DNA of 22,443 nt, from the NCBI GenBank assembly GCA_905373555.1, contig CAJPTP010000002.1:1-22443 (forward strand). Direction: 5' to 3'. The DNA comes from an uncultured Francisella sp. (GTDB taxonomy: Bacteria; Pseudomonadota; Gammaproteobacteria; Burkholderiales; Neisseriaceae). Numbering within the stretch: the first letter of the stretch is position 1; the number at the start of each line of letters is the position of its first letter. A model generated the notes under the pieces. The model saw only the letters and a program-made list of their open reading frames with translations. It did not search any database and had not been told where the DNA came from. Below are positions 1 through 7,476 of this stretch, piece after piece. The position numbers and the translations under genes were made by a program.

Positions 1-1494
1 GGCGGGGCCCGCGGCCGGCCCTTCTTCGGGGCTTAGACCGCCATCCCCGCCCAAGTCGGCGTCTTGCCCCATTTCGTCTTCGCCCAACCCGGCGTCGGCT
101 CCGGGCGCCGCGTCGCCTTGAGCTTCCGGCGTCGGCTGCTCGCCGTTTTGGATTTGCCCGACGATGTTGTCCAACTGCTGTTGGTTGCGCATCGCCTCGG
201 TTTCGGCTTCGGGGGATTGCCCGCTTCCGGCGGCTTGGGCGTTTTGCTCAGCCTCAGCCTTCGCCTGAGCCTCGGCCTCGGCTTGGGCCGCCGCGCGGGC
301 CCGAGCCTCGGCCTCAGCTTGCGCTTTGGCCTCCGCCTCGGCCTTGGCGGCCGCTTCCGCTTGGGCTTGGGCTTCAGCTTCGGCTCTGGCCTTGGCTTCG
401 GCCTCGGCTCTGGCCCTGGCTTCCGCCTCAGCCTGAGCCTTGGCTTGAGCCTCCGCCCGGGCGGCCGCCTCGGCTTGCGCTTTGGCCTCCGCTTCGGCTT
501 TGGCCTTGGCTTCCGCCTCCGCCTGCGCCTTGGCTTGCGCTTCGGCCCGGGCGGCCGCCTCGGCTTGGGCTTTGGCCGCCGCTTCAGCTTGAGCCTTGGC
601 CTCGGCCGCCTTGCGGGCGGCCTCTTGGGCCGCCAGCGCGGCTTGGGCTGCTTGGGCGCCCCGGGCAGGCTCAGCCTTCTGAGCCGACGAGCCGGAGGCC
701 TTGCCGCCGCCGGACGTCGAGGGCTCGCGCGGGGTGGCGGAAAGCGAATTTTCCAGCTTCTGCTGACGCTCATCCACCCGCCTGTAGATGCCCTCGCGCG
801 CAGTCTGAACATTTTGCCTGTGATCGGCCGCCTGGCGCGCCTCCTTGGCGGGGAAGCTCTTGCCCTTCATGAGGCTGTCAAGCTGTTCCTCGCGCTCTTT
901 TTGGCGCTGGGCGATGCCCTCTTTGAGGGCGTCGAGCCGCTCGTTGATCTCCGCGATTTTTTTGGGGTCGGCGACGATCGGCTCGGCGGCTTGGCCTTTT
1001 CGGGCGGCTCGGTTTGAAGCGGGATCGCGGTAACCGTAGGAATGCGCCCGGCGCTTTGCGCTCGGGGTTCGGGAAACCGTCGGGGGGTTGTAGCCGCTGC
1101 GGCCCGTCACGGCGGCGGTGCCGCCGGAGTTGCCGGCGCCGAGCTTGGGGGTGTCGAGCATCGCGGTGTAGCTTTGCGACATCCCGCCCACAGCGACCGT
1201 CAGATTGACGATGGGGTCGCGCACGGCGGACGTCGAAAACAAGCTGATCCGCACCGAGCCGCTTTTGAGTCTGCTGACCGAAGCGGCAAAGCCGGGCACC
1301 GAGGATTGAAGCTTCAACGCGGTGGGGTCGCTTCTTAGAATTCGAGCTTCCTCGCCCGTGGCGACAATCGTCCCGCGGAAAGTCTGATCCAAGCCGGATC
1401 GAACGCTTAAGCGTCCCAAATCCGCCACGGCGGGCGCTGAGGCCGCCGCCATGGCTGCAATGGCAAGAATTCTCAGTTTCAATTTCGCGTTCAA
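1..1494 (-). CDS. fimV: FimV-like envelope protein with long Ala/Glu/Lys-rich helix (5' part only)
   Basis: This is a partial gene with 498 codons in the window; it runs off the left edge. The start is TTG at 1494 with GGGG 8 nt upstream, followed by a signal peptide (about residues 1-24, ending AVA before DLG). Residues about 25-118 resemble the FimV/HubP/TspA N-terminal domain: DLGRLSVRSGLDQTFRGTI at the start, then DPIVNLTVAV and a tyrosine-containing strand before MLDTP. Residues about 160-250 are charged and probably coiled. Residues about 268-425 are an Ala-Glu-Lys-Gln-Arg repeat, like TolA domain II, likely one long helix. The last visible part is acidic and Gly/Pro-rich. I see no LysM motif in the visible part, although FimV proteins usually have one. 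Family members organise the cell pole, type IV pili and peptidoglycan contacts; that role is inferred here. A TolA-like spanning protein is the alternative. Confidence 0.72.
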   Translation of the reverse strand, partial: MNAKLKLRILAIAAMAAASAPAVADLGRLSVRSGLDQTFRGTIVATGEEARILRSDPTALKLQSSVPGFAASVSRLKSGSVRISLFSTSAVRDPIVNLTVAVGGMSQSYTAMLDTPKLGAGNSGGTAAVTGRSGYNPPTVSRTPSAKRRAHSYGYRDPASNRAARKGQAAEPIVADPKKIAEINERLDALKEGIAQRQKEREEQLDSLMKGKSFPAKEARQAADHRQNVQTAREGIYRRVDERQQKLENSLSATPREPSTSGGGKASGSSAQKAEPARGAQAAQAALAAQEAARKAAEAKAQAEAAAKAQAEAAARAEAQAKAQAEAEAKAKAEAEAKAQAEAAARAEAQAKAQAEAEARARAEAEAKARAEAEAQAQAEAAAKAEAEAKAQAEAEARARAAAQAEAEAQAKAEAEQNAQAAGSGQSPEAETEAMRNQQQLDNIVGQIQNGEQPTPEAQGDAAPGADAGLGEDEMGQDADLGGDGGLSPEEGPAAGPA

Positions 1495-1652
1495 AGTTAT
1501 ATCCCCAGCATGACGCCCGCGCGCCGCAGCGGCCGCGGGTTGAGTTCCGCGAGTCTCTTATTTCTCGCCCATCGCGCCCGGATCGTCGGCGCAACGGCAA
1601 CACTTCGAGCCGGCAACGTGAACTCTTGGCGGTTCAAGGCCGGAGCCCGTTC

Positions 1653-1681
1653 ATTTTAGCATAGGCCGTTGCGGGCAACGG
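1653..1681 (-). promoter_or_regulatory. Putative promoter and inverted repeat upstream of fimV-like gene
   Basis: On the minus strand TGCTAAAAT forms an extended -10 (hexamer at 1658-1653). Just upstream lies the inverted repeat CCGTTG-CCCG-CAACGG (1666-1681), where a -35 or an operator would sit. No run of T follows, so it is not an intrinsic terminator. The leader to the TTG start would be about 150 nt. Confidence 0.4.
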
Positions 1682-2384
1682 GCGCGCAGGGCGACAACGC
1701 GGCCCTTTGCCGCCCGCGGCGGCGCATTCGCGCGCGCATCGAAGCTCGACGCCCGGTCCGACGCCCCATAAGGCCCCGGCCCAAAGAAAAAAGCGCCGCC
1801 CCCGGCGACTCGAGTCGCTCCAAGGCGACGGCAAAGAAAGCCCCCGGGGCCGGCCGGGCGGCGCGCAGCGCCCTTGGCGCCCGGATCGGCCCCGCCGGTT
1901 CGATCCATCCCATTCACCCAGTCTCTTTCATTATATAGAAGACATTTGGTTATTATCGGAACCGGGCGCCGAAATTCGCAACAATATTGCCTATCGCCGG
2001 CGCAACCGGCCAATCGGCGCCATTCTTGCGCGCGCCGAACAACCCGCCCGACTTCGGCCCCGCCTTCGAGTCAACGCTCGAGATGGGCGCCGAAGACGTC
2101 AAGAAGCAAATCAAACGCCAATGGGCGAATTTTGGGCAAAAGACGGGCCAACGCAAGAGAAAGCCCAACCGAAAAGGGGAAGCGAAGAGACGGCTTGGGA
2201 AACAAAGCGCCGCGAACACGGCGAAAAAGAAACGGAAAAAAGACGGAAATAAGAAGGAAGGCAAAAAGAGGAAGCGGGGCCAAGCCGAAAGAAAGGCCGA
2301 CGGAATGCTCGCGGCGGCCCGACGCTTGATCCCGCCCAAAGACGGGGCCAATGCGCAAAGCGCGGCCGGATTCGCGCGTTGGGC
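1682..2384. other. Intergenic stretch without a convincing gene
   Basis: I see no gene here. A perfect TATAAT lies on the minus strand (1935-1930), but no good -35 sits at normal spacing. It could drive a longer fimV transcript or a small RNA. From about 2090 to 2310 the plus strand is strongly purine-rich. That opens Lys/Arg-rich frames, but none has a ribosome site, domain or hydrophobic segment, so I treat them as composition artefacts. Confidence 0.5.
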
Positions 2385-2408
2385 AAAAAAAAACCCGGCG
2401 AAGCCGGG
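2385..2408 (-). terminator. Rho-independent terminator of the PAS gene
   Basis: On the minus strand CCCGGC-TTC-GCCGGG is followed by nine T. It lies 35 nt after the stop of the PAS gene. Confidence 0.9.
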
Positions 2409-2442
2409 GCTGCGCGCGAATCCCGCTGCGGCGGGCAGACGC

Positions 2443-2871
2443 TCAATTCTTTCCGTACAGCTCCAACTGCCAATCCTTGAACTCGGTCTCGCCGTTGTGC
2501 TTGCGCTGCTCGTCGATCGTCTTCAACACCCCCACAAAGCGCCGGCACACGCCGTTCTCGTCTCTTTCCATCGTGCCTTGGGAGCGGAACCAGTTGGTCT
2601 CGCCGTTGCCGCCCGTGACTTGGTACTCGACGTCGTAAACGGTCGCCCCGGAAGGATCGTTCACGCAGTTGACGAAAGCCTGGGCGTTTTTGGCGGCGTG
2701 GTCGGGAGGCAACAGCGCCGACCACTTGGCGAAGGTGTTGGGGTAATCCTTCGGATCGGAAAACCCCAGCATATCCAAGAAGGCGTCGTCGAAATTGACA
2801 GGGTTGACCGGATCGCCCGCGTCCCTGCCGTCGATCACATATTCCCAAATGCCCATTTTTGCGCGTGACAT
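2443..2871 (-). CDS. Stand-alone PAS-domain protein
   Basis: This 142-residue protein is almost entirely one PAS fold of the PAS_3 type. It has GIWEYVID near the start, DMLGF, YDVEYQVTGGNGETNWFRSQ in the middle, then RRFVGVLKTIDEQ. There is no signal peptide, membrane segment or output domain, so it should act in the cytoplasm as a small sensor or adaptor that binds another protein. The start is set by GGAGG 7 nt before ATG at 2871; the frame stays open about 25 codons upstream but has no better site. It is a single-gene unit with its own terminator and a TAAAAT-type -10 upstream. Ligand and partner cannot be read from the sequence. The PAS call is confident; the function is unknown. Confidence 0.8.
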   Translation of the reverse strand: MSRAKMGIWEYVIDGRDAGDPVNPVNFDDAFLDMLGFSDPKDYPNTFAKWSALLPPDHAAKNAQAFVNCVNDPSGATVYDVEYQVTGGNGETNWFRSQGTMERDENGVCRRFVGVLKTIDEQRKHNGETEFKDWQLELYGKN

Positions 2872-3481
2872 AGGCCAGCCTCCGTTAACGCGCGGCGCCA
2901 AGCGTTCGGCAAACGGCGCCCCGACGGCGCCGCGACCTGATCTCAACCCGCCTTGAGCCGCGTCGCGAACCTGACGAAAAACAGCTTAGCATTTTATCAC
3001 ATGAGGCTCGAACCGACAGAAATCGTTTTTTTTGCGCTGCGGCGCCAAACAAATTCCTAAAATCCGAAGAACGCCGGCATTTTATGAAATTCGACGCAAA
3101 ATTAAGCGCAAAGCCGCGCAATCGGCGCGCGGGCCATTTGGTCGGCGCCGGACGAGTCGAGTGGCGTCTGTGAAAACAACGTTTCGCCGCGCCCCGAGGC
3201 GCATCAAAAAAACAACAAATATGCCAAGTTTGCGCCGTCGCGGCGGATCGGTATGGCCAAAAGCGCCGAAACGCGCGTTTTGGCGCAAAAAACCGACAAA
3301 CAGATTCGCATTGACGCGCTGCGCGGCGAGTTCAAATTTCTCTGCGACAGATCAATTGGCTGCGATTGTTTTTGGCGCATGTCGGTTTTTCGCAAACCGC
3401 GCCCGGCGCAAAATAGATTGCGAAATCGCCGATGAAGGCGGCCGACAGCGCCGAGCTTGGATCCGCGCCAAGCGCCGAGTC
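2872..3481. other. Intergenic region between the PAS gene and the permease terminator
   Basis: About 610 bases that are less GC-rich than their surroundings. Apart from the PAS promoter candidate I see no gene. Short open frames on both strands lack ribosome sites and recognisable composition. Several GGCGCAAAA-like strings recur (for example near 3280 and 3410) but do not form an ordered array. Confidence 0.5.
2991..2996 (-). promoter_or_regulatory. Putative -10 of the PAS gene
   Basis: Minus-strand GATAAAATGC gives a TAAAAT -10 about 120 nt before the start codon. The best upstream match (CTGTCG, about 17 nt spacing) is a weak -35. The TAAAATG string also occurs upstream of the fimV-like gene, slyD and minC. 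Confidence 0.35.
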
Positions 3482-3515
3482 AAAAAAAAAGAAGCCGAAA
3501 CGGCTTCTTTTTTTT
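3482..3515 (-). terminator. Bidirectional-looking terminator after the permease gene
   Basis: GAAGCCG-AAA-CGGCTTC (3491-3507) is flanked by nine A on one side and eight T on the other, so it can work on both strands. It lies 26 nt after the permease stop and closes the ruvA-prfB-permease series. Confidence 0.9.
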
Positions 3516-3541
3516 GATTCATTGCTTCGTCCCGAGGGGCG

Positions 3542-4327
3542 TCAGCGGGCGCTTTTGTTGAGCTTGCGCTCCCACAAGGAAAACAGCCACGTCAACCCCA
3601 CCGTCATGATCAGGTAGATCACCGCGATGGTGTAGTACGGCTCCTTGTAAATGTAAAAACGGCCCGCGATGGAGCGCGCGACGTAGGCCAACTCGGCCAC
3701 GGCGATGGCCGACAACAGCGAGCTGTCCTTCAGCAGCGTGATGAACTCGTTGGCGAAAGGCGGCAGCATGCGGCGAATCGCCTGGGGCAAGATCACGTGG
3801 CGCATGGTTTGAGCGTAGGTCAGGCCCAAGCTTTTCGCGGCCTCGACCTGCCCCTTGTCGATCGACTGGATGCCCGCTCGGAAAATCTCGGTGAGATACG
3901 CCCCCGTGTTGAACGACAGCGCAAGGCAGCCCGCGATCAGCGCCCCGTAATGGGTGCGCAGCGTCTCGGCCGAGGCGCCCGCGATGAGCCAACCGTGGTC
4001 TTTGTTGACCATGGCCGCGAACCACACGAAATACCAGATGAAAATCTGCACAAACAGCGGGGTGCCGCGGAAAAACGTCACGTAGGCCAAAGAGACGCCC
4101 CGACAGCAGGCCAGGAAGAAACGGGTGAAAAAACCGCCCTTTTCCGACCGCGCAAGCCGCATCAGCGAGCCCATCAAGCCCAAGATGCAACCGAAGAAGA
4201 TCGAGACCGCCGTGAGCCCCAAGGTGAAGCCGACGCCTTTGAGGAACATGTAGCGATAGTCCCAAATGACGTCGAACCTGAAGTCCAAATGCCTGCTCAA
4301 AAAGCTGAAAAATTCCGCCAAATCCAC
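3542..4327 (-). CDS. Polar amino-acid ABC transporter permease (HisM/GlnP type), orphan
   Basis: This is a 261-residue inner-membrane permease of an amino-acid importer. About five membrane segments are visible. The EAA loop that docks the ATPase reads GQVEAAKSLGLTYAQTMRHV followed by ILPQAIRRMLPP. FFRGTPLFVQIFIWYF and NTGAYLTEIFRAGIQSI are family signatures. The start is GTG at 4327 with a GGGGGCGG stretch upstream; no better start was seen. It begins 28 nt after the prfB stop on the same strand, so the two are probably co-transcribed, and a strong terminator follows. No ATPase, substrate-binding protein or second permease is in the window, so its partners must be elsewhere and the substrate cannot be named. 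Family certain, substrate unknown. Confidence 0.9.
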   Translation of the reverse strand: MDLAEFFSFLSRHLDFRFDVIWDYRYMFLKGVGFTLGLTAVSIFFGCILGLMGSLMRLARSEKGGFFTRFFLACCRGVSLAYVTFFRGTPLFVQIFIWYFVWFAAMVNKDHGWLIAGASAETLRTHYGALIAGCLALSFNTGAYLTEIFRAGIQSIDKGQVEAAKSLGLTYAQTMRHVILPQAIRRMLPPFANEFITLLKDSSLLSAIAVAELAYVARSIAGRFYIYKEPYYTIAVIYLIMTVGLTWLFSLWERKLNKSAR

Positions 4328-4355
4328 GTCCGCCCCCGCTTGTTTCGCCCCAAGG

Positions 4356-5463
4356 TCACACCACGCCCTGCTTCAGGCTGGCCTCGATAAACCCGTCCAA
4401 GTCGCCGTCCATCACGCCTTTGATGTCGCCGACTTCGTAGCCCGTGCGCAAATCCTTCACGCGCGATTGGTCGAACACGTAGGAGCGGATCTGGCTGCCC
4501 CAACCCACGTCATCCTTGCTTTCCTCAAGGCTTTGCTGCGCCTCGCGGCGTTTTTTCATCTCCAAGTCGTACAGCCTGGCGCGCAGCATGTCCATCGCCG
4601 TGACCCGGTTGCGCAGCTGCGAGCGGTCGGTTTGGCACTGCACGACGATGCCCGTGGGCTCGTGCGTGATGCGCACGGCGGAGCTGGTCTTGTTGATGTG
4701 CTGGCCGCCCGCCCCCGAGGCGCGGTAGGTGTCGATGCGCAGGTCGGCGGGGTTGATGTCGATTTGGATGCGGTCGTCCACCTCGGGGTAGACGAACACC
4801 GAGGCGAACGAGGTGTGGCGCTTGTGCGCCGCGTCGAAAGGGGAATAGCGCACCAAGCGGTGCACGCCCGTCTCGGTGCGCAGCCGCCCGTAGGCGTAGT
4901 CGCCCTCCAGCTTGATGGTGCCGCGGTTGATGCCCGCGACGTCGCCGTCGTCCTGCTCAAGGATGTCGACTTTGAAGCCCAAGCGCTCGCCGTAGCGCAG
5001 GTACATGCGAAACAGCATGCCCGCCCAATCCTCGGCTTCGGTGCCGCCCGCCCCCGCCACGACGTCGATGAAGCAGTTGTTCGGGTCGGCGGGCTGGTTG
5101 AACATCTTTTTGAACTCAAGGTCGGCCACGACCCGCTCAACCTCGGCCACGTCGTCCGCGACGGCTCGAACCGTTTCCTCGTCGCCGTCTTCCTCGGCGA
5201 TTTGCAGCAAATCCAAGGAATCGTCGAGGGAGGACTGCGTCTTGTCGATGACCGACACCACGCCCTCAAGCGCTTTGCGCTCCTTGCCTATGGCCGTCGC
5301 GCGCTCGGGGTCGGACCACAGCTCCGGATCTTCGGACAATCCGACGACTTCCTCCAAGCGAAGTTTTTTGCCGTCGTAGTCAAAGATACCTCCGGATGTC
5401 GACGACCCGCTCGCGCAGATCTTGAATGGTGTGTCGCGTTTGCTTCGCCAGCTCGCTGTCCAT
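4356..5463 (-). CDS. prfB: Peptide chain release factor 2, with programmed +1 frameshift
   Basis: RF2 reads UGA and UAA stop codons and releases the finished protein. The gene starts at ATG 5463, with GAGG 8 nt upstream. It encodes 27 residues (MDSELAKQ...VVDIRRYL), then meets an in-frame TGA at 5382-5380. A +1 shift on CTT-TGA continues as DYDGKKLRLEEV, giving a 368-residue product, close to the 365 of E. coli. The SPF stop-codon motif (VRYSPFDAAHKR) and the catalytic GGQ (SGAGGQHINKTSS) are both present. Conceptual translation in a single frame gives a false N-terminus here. It sits between ruvA, 182 nt upstream, and an amino-acid permease; many relatives have lysS downstream instead. Regulation is autogenous: low RF2 favours the shift. 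Confidence 0.97.
5379..5395 (-). promoter_or_regulatory. prfB programmed frameshift site
   Basis: Minus-strand CCGGAGGTATCTTTGAC carries the internal Shine-Dalgarno-like GGAGG, the slippery CTT and the TGA stop followed by C. This matches the classical RF2 autoregulatory site (AGGGGGTATCTTTGAC in E. coli). Confidence 0.95.
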
Positions 5464-5536
5464 GCTGAGAACCTCTTGGGGCAAGGCCGCGCCTTGCTCA
5501 TCCGGCCCGCCGAAGCGGGGCGTGTTGGAAGGGAAG

Positions 5537-5556
5537 TCAAAAGCCGCCTAAGGCGG
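5537..5556 (-). terminator. Weak terminator-like hairpin between ruvA and prfB
   Basis: Minus strand CCGCC-TTA-GGCGG is followed by CTTTTGA. The stem has only 5 bp and the T run is short, so partial termination at most. Confidence 0.35.
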
Positions 5557-5645
5557 GGCAAGCCCGCCGCGTCCGCAGCCGCAGCCCGAAGGCCGAATGA
5601 AGAACAAGCCCAAGCGGGGCGAAAGCTCGGATGGATCCGCCGGGG

Positions 5646-6236
5646 TCAAGCTTGAGAGCCGAAATGGCGCAGCGCCTGGCGAATGCCCTCCGCGACGTCG
5701 AGAGACGGATCGATCTTCTTGGCCGCGTCGTAAGCCTCTTTCTCGCGATAGCCCAAGCTCACCAAAGCGGCGATGATCGAGGCGCGGTTGCCGCCGGCCG
5801 GCCCCGGGGCCTCGCCGCTCGCGGAGGCGGCGTCTGAAGCGATGCGGCCTTTGAGCTCCGCGAGCATGCGGGCGGCCGTTTTGGCGCCCACCCCGGGCGC
5901 CCGGGCCAACGCCTTGGCGTCGCCCTGCTCAACGGCGGCGGACAGCTCCGCGTGCGACAGAATCGACAGCGTCGAGAGCGCCGTCTTGGCGCCCACGCCC
6001 GGCACCTTCAGCAATGCCAAGAAGTCCGCTTTCTCCGCCTCGCCCGAAAAACCGAACAGGGTTTGCGCGTCCTCGCGCGTCACCAAATGGGTCAGCAGCG
6101 TCGCTTCGGAGCCGACGGGCGGCAGCGTCTCGCTGCAGCGCGTGGAAACCAGCGCCTCATAGCCCACCCCGGCGCACTCGATCACAACCCGGGTGGGCTG
6201 CTTCTCGATCAGCTTGCCGCGCAGCCTGACAATCAT
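5646..6236 (-). CDS. ruvA: Holliday junction DNA helicase subunit RuvA
   Basis: RuvA binds four-way DNA junctions and loads the RuvB motor during recombinational repair. The 196-residue product (203 in E. coli) has the N-terminal OB fold (MIVRLRGKLIEK, residues 1-65). Two helix-hairpin-helix motifs follow, VPGVGAKTALSTLS and APGVGAKTAARMLAELKGR. The C-terminal RuvB-binding three-helix domain contains ASIIAALVSLGYREKEA. The start is ATG 6236 with GGAGA upstream; a 19-residue upstream extension is open but starts inside the tRNA terminator. The usual partner ruvB is not next to it: the next gene on the strand is prfB, and ruvC lies about 9 kb away. Confidence 0.95.
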   Translation of the reverse strand: MIVRLRGKLIEKQPTRVVIECAGVGYEALVSTRCSETLPPVGSEATLLTHLVTREDAQTLFGFSGEAEKADFLALLKVPGVGAKTALSTLSILSHAELSAAVEQGDAKALARAPGVGAKTAARMLAELKGRIASDAASASGEAPGPAGGNRASIIAALVSLGYREKEAYDAAKKIDPSLDVAEGIRQALRHFGSQA

Positions 6237-6275
6237 GGGTCTCTCCGCAGGCGGCCGCGCGCCCGGCGCAAGGGC

Positions 6276-6306
6276 AAAATAAAAAAGGCTCACCGAAGAG
6301 CCTTTT
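6276..6306 (-). terminator. Terminator of the tRNA-Leu unit
   Basis: Minus strand GAAAAGGCTC-TTCGGT-GAGCCTTTT followed by more T. It sits 36 nt after the tRNA 3' end and just before ruvA. Confidence 0.85.
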
Positions 6307-6341
6307 CATCAAAACTGCCGAATTCTTGCCTTGAAGGCGGT

Positions 6342-6426
6342 TGGTGCCCAGAGTCGGAGTCGAACCGACACACCTTGCGGCGGGGGATTTTGAGTCCCCT
6401 GCGTCTACCAATTTCGCCATCTGGGC
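6342..6426 (-). tRNA. tRNA-Leu (anticodon CAA)
   Basis: The 85-nt class II tRNA includes an encoded CCA. Acceptor arms GCCCAGA and TCTGGGC pair. The anticodon stem GGGGA/TCCCC holds the loop CTCAAAA, so the anticodon is CAA, reading UUG. The long variable arm typical of Leu (CGCCGCAAGGTGTG) and the T arm TCGGTTCGACTCCGA are present. Sequence and layout closely match E. coli leuX. Confidence 0.96.
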
Positions 6427-6486
6427 TTGATTCGCTCGCAGCCGGAGCTGCCTTAACAACGGCTCGTCCTGCAATGAAGGATTGCA

Positions 6487-6514
6487 ATTATATCCAAGTT
6501 TGCTTTCCTGTAAA
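6487..6514 (-). promoter_or_regulatory. Sigma-70 promoter of tRNA-Leu
   Basis: Minus strand TTTACA (6514-6509), 16-nt spacer, TATAAT (6492-6487). The predicted transcript starts about 55 nt before the tRNA. This is the best promoter match in the window. Confidence 0.8.
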
Positions 6515-7285
6515 GCCCCAACCGAAAGAAACCGGCCTTTGCGCCTTTTGTGTTGCGCCCGATTCCCAATCCCGCAAGCGGCCAAACAGCCAAACAGCCA
6601 AACAAGATAGACGGAAAAAAATGAGGCGAGCGATCAAGAAAGGACGGGAGCGATCCCAAACCGCTTGGTTCAACCGCAGTCTGACGCCGCAAGGCGGCCG
6701 CGGAATCCAAAGGCAGGAACCAATGCGCGGGCGGATCGGCCGGCGGCCCGACAACGAGGAGCCGCCCCGCAACGATTCGCGGCGCCGCTCGAATTCATCA
6801 TTGCGCCCGGCAATGCGACGATTCAAAGGCGGCCAACCCGCCTTGGCATCGCCCGCGACGGGCGCATGTCCGAAAAAAACCGCATGACATTGAGCCAAGC
6901 CCGCAAGCCCTCAACATGGCCCCTTGGCGGGCATAGGCCATGACTGCCCGGCAATGGTCGGGCGCGCGGCTTTGCCGGGCGAAGCGCAGTCATGCCTTCC
7001 CGTTCAACGGCAAGAATCCAAGATGCGCCGCTCGGTTTATCCGCGGGTCGAGGCCGCGCGCGCAAAACGCCTTTGAAAAGATCAAGGGCGCGCGATGCAT
7101 TCGGCCGGGCGCGCCCAACCGTTTCCATCTTTTCCGCCTTTGCTCCGCAGCCGGCTCCTGCGCCGGGTTTAATCTCCGGGTTGATCGGATGGCCATGGCA
7201 AAACAAGAGCGAAAAAAATTTGTCTTCGGGGTGGAAAGCCGCCGGAACGAACCGGCCGGCGAACCTGAATTACCATAAAAATACT
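6515..7285. other. Intergenic stretch without a convincing gene
   Basis: About 770 bases with no gene that I can support. It holds a short tandem repeat, AGCCAAAC repeated across 6581-6603 (three units), too short and spacer-free to be a CRISPR array. Open frames on both strands lack ribosome sites and change composition along their length. Confidence 0.5.
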
Positions 7286-7299
7286 TTGATATAAATCAA
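7286..7299. promoter_or_regulatory. Perfect FNR/Anr-type binding site
   Basis: TTGATATAAATCAA is an exact match to the FNR consensus TTGAT-N4-ATCAA. It is 178 nt upstream of the PepSY-like gene, and no other plausible gene lies between. If it activates as a class II site, transcription would begin near 7334. It suggests control of the following gene by oxygen supply; this is inference from the motif. Confidence 0.7.
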
Positions 7300-7348
7300 A
7301 CTTTGTCGCGTTAACTTGGAAAAAACGGTTTGTTAAGACGGCATTAAT

Positions 7349-7360
7349 GACCGTTCGGTC
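7349..7360. promoter_or_regulatory. Small inverted repeat, candidate operator
   Basis: GACCG-TT-CGGTC lies between the FNR site and the PepSY-like gene, near the expected transcription start. Its form resembles operators of TetR-family repressors, but no such regulator is nearby. Confidence 0.3.
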
Positions 7361-7476
7361 TAATTCACGCAAAGAGCGAACGAAGACGCTTGGTTCATTC
7401 GCAGGCCCTTCGCAGCCGAATGTCAAAATTTGCAAATATCCGCGCTTGCAGCGCTTATATTTTCGAGGAGAGATTC

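Noticed and set aside
64..1017. Long plus-strand open frame rich in Leu, Gly and Arg
   Set aside because: It is the antisense of the Ala/Glu/Lys repeat of the FimV-like gene; the minus frame has a signal peptide, ribosome site and family domain.
1987..2868. Plus-strand open frame with a Lys/Arg-rich middle
   Set aside because: Its second half is antisense to the PAS gene and its first half is a purine-rich tract. The start is TTG without a ribosome site.
5464..5561. Apparent N-terminal extension of prfB in the shifted frame
   Set aside because: The true start lies in the other frame before the programmed frameshift; the extension is Arg-rich and unlike RF2.
6581..6603. Short AGCCAAAC tandem repeat as a possible CRISPR remnant
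   Set aside because: There are no spacers, the unit is only eight bases, and no cas genes are present.
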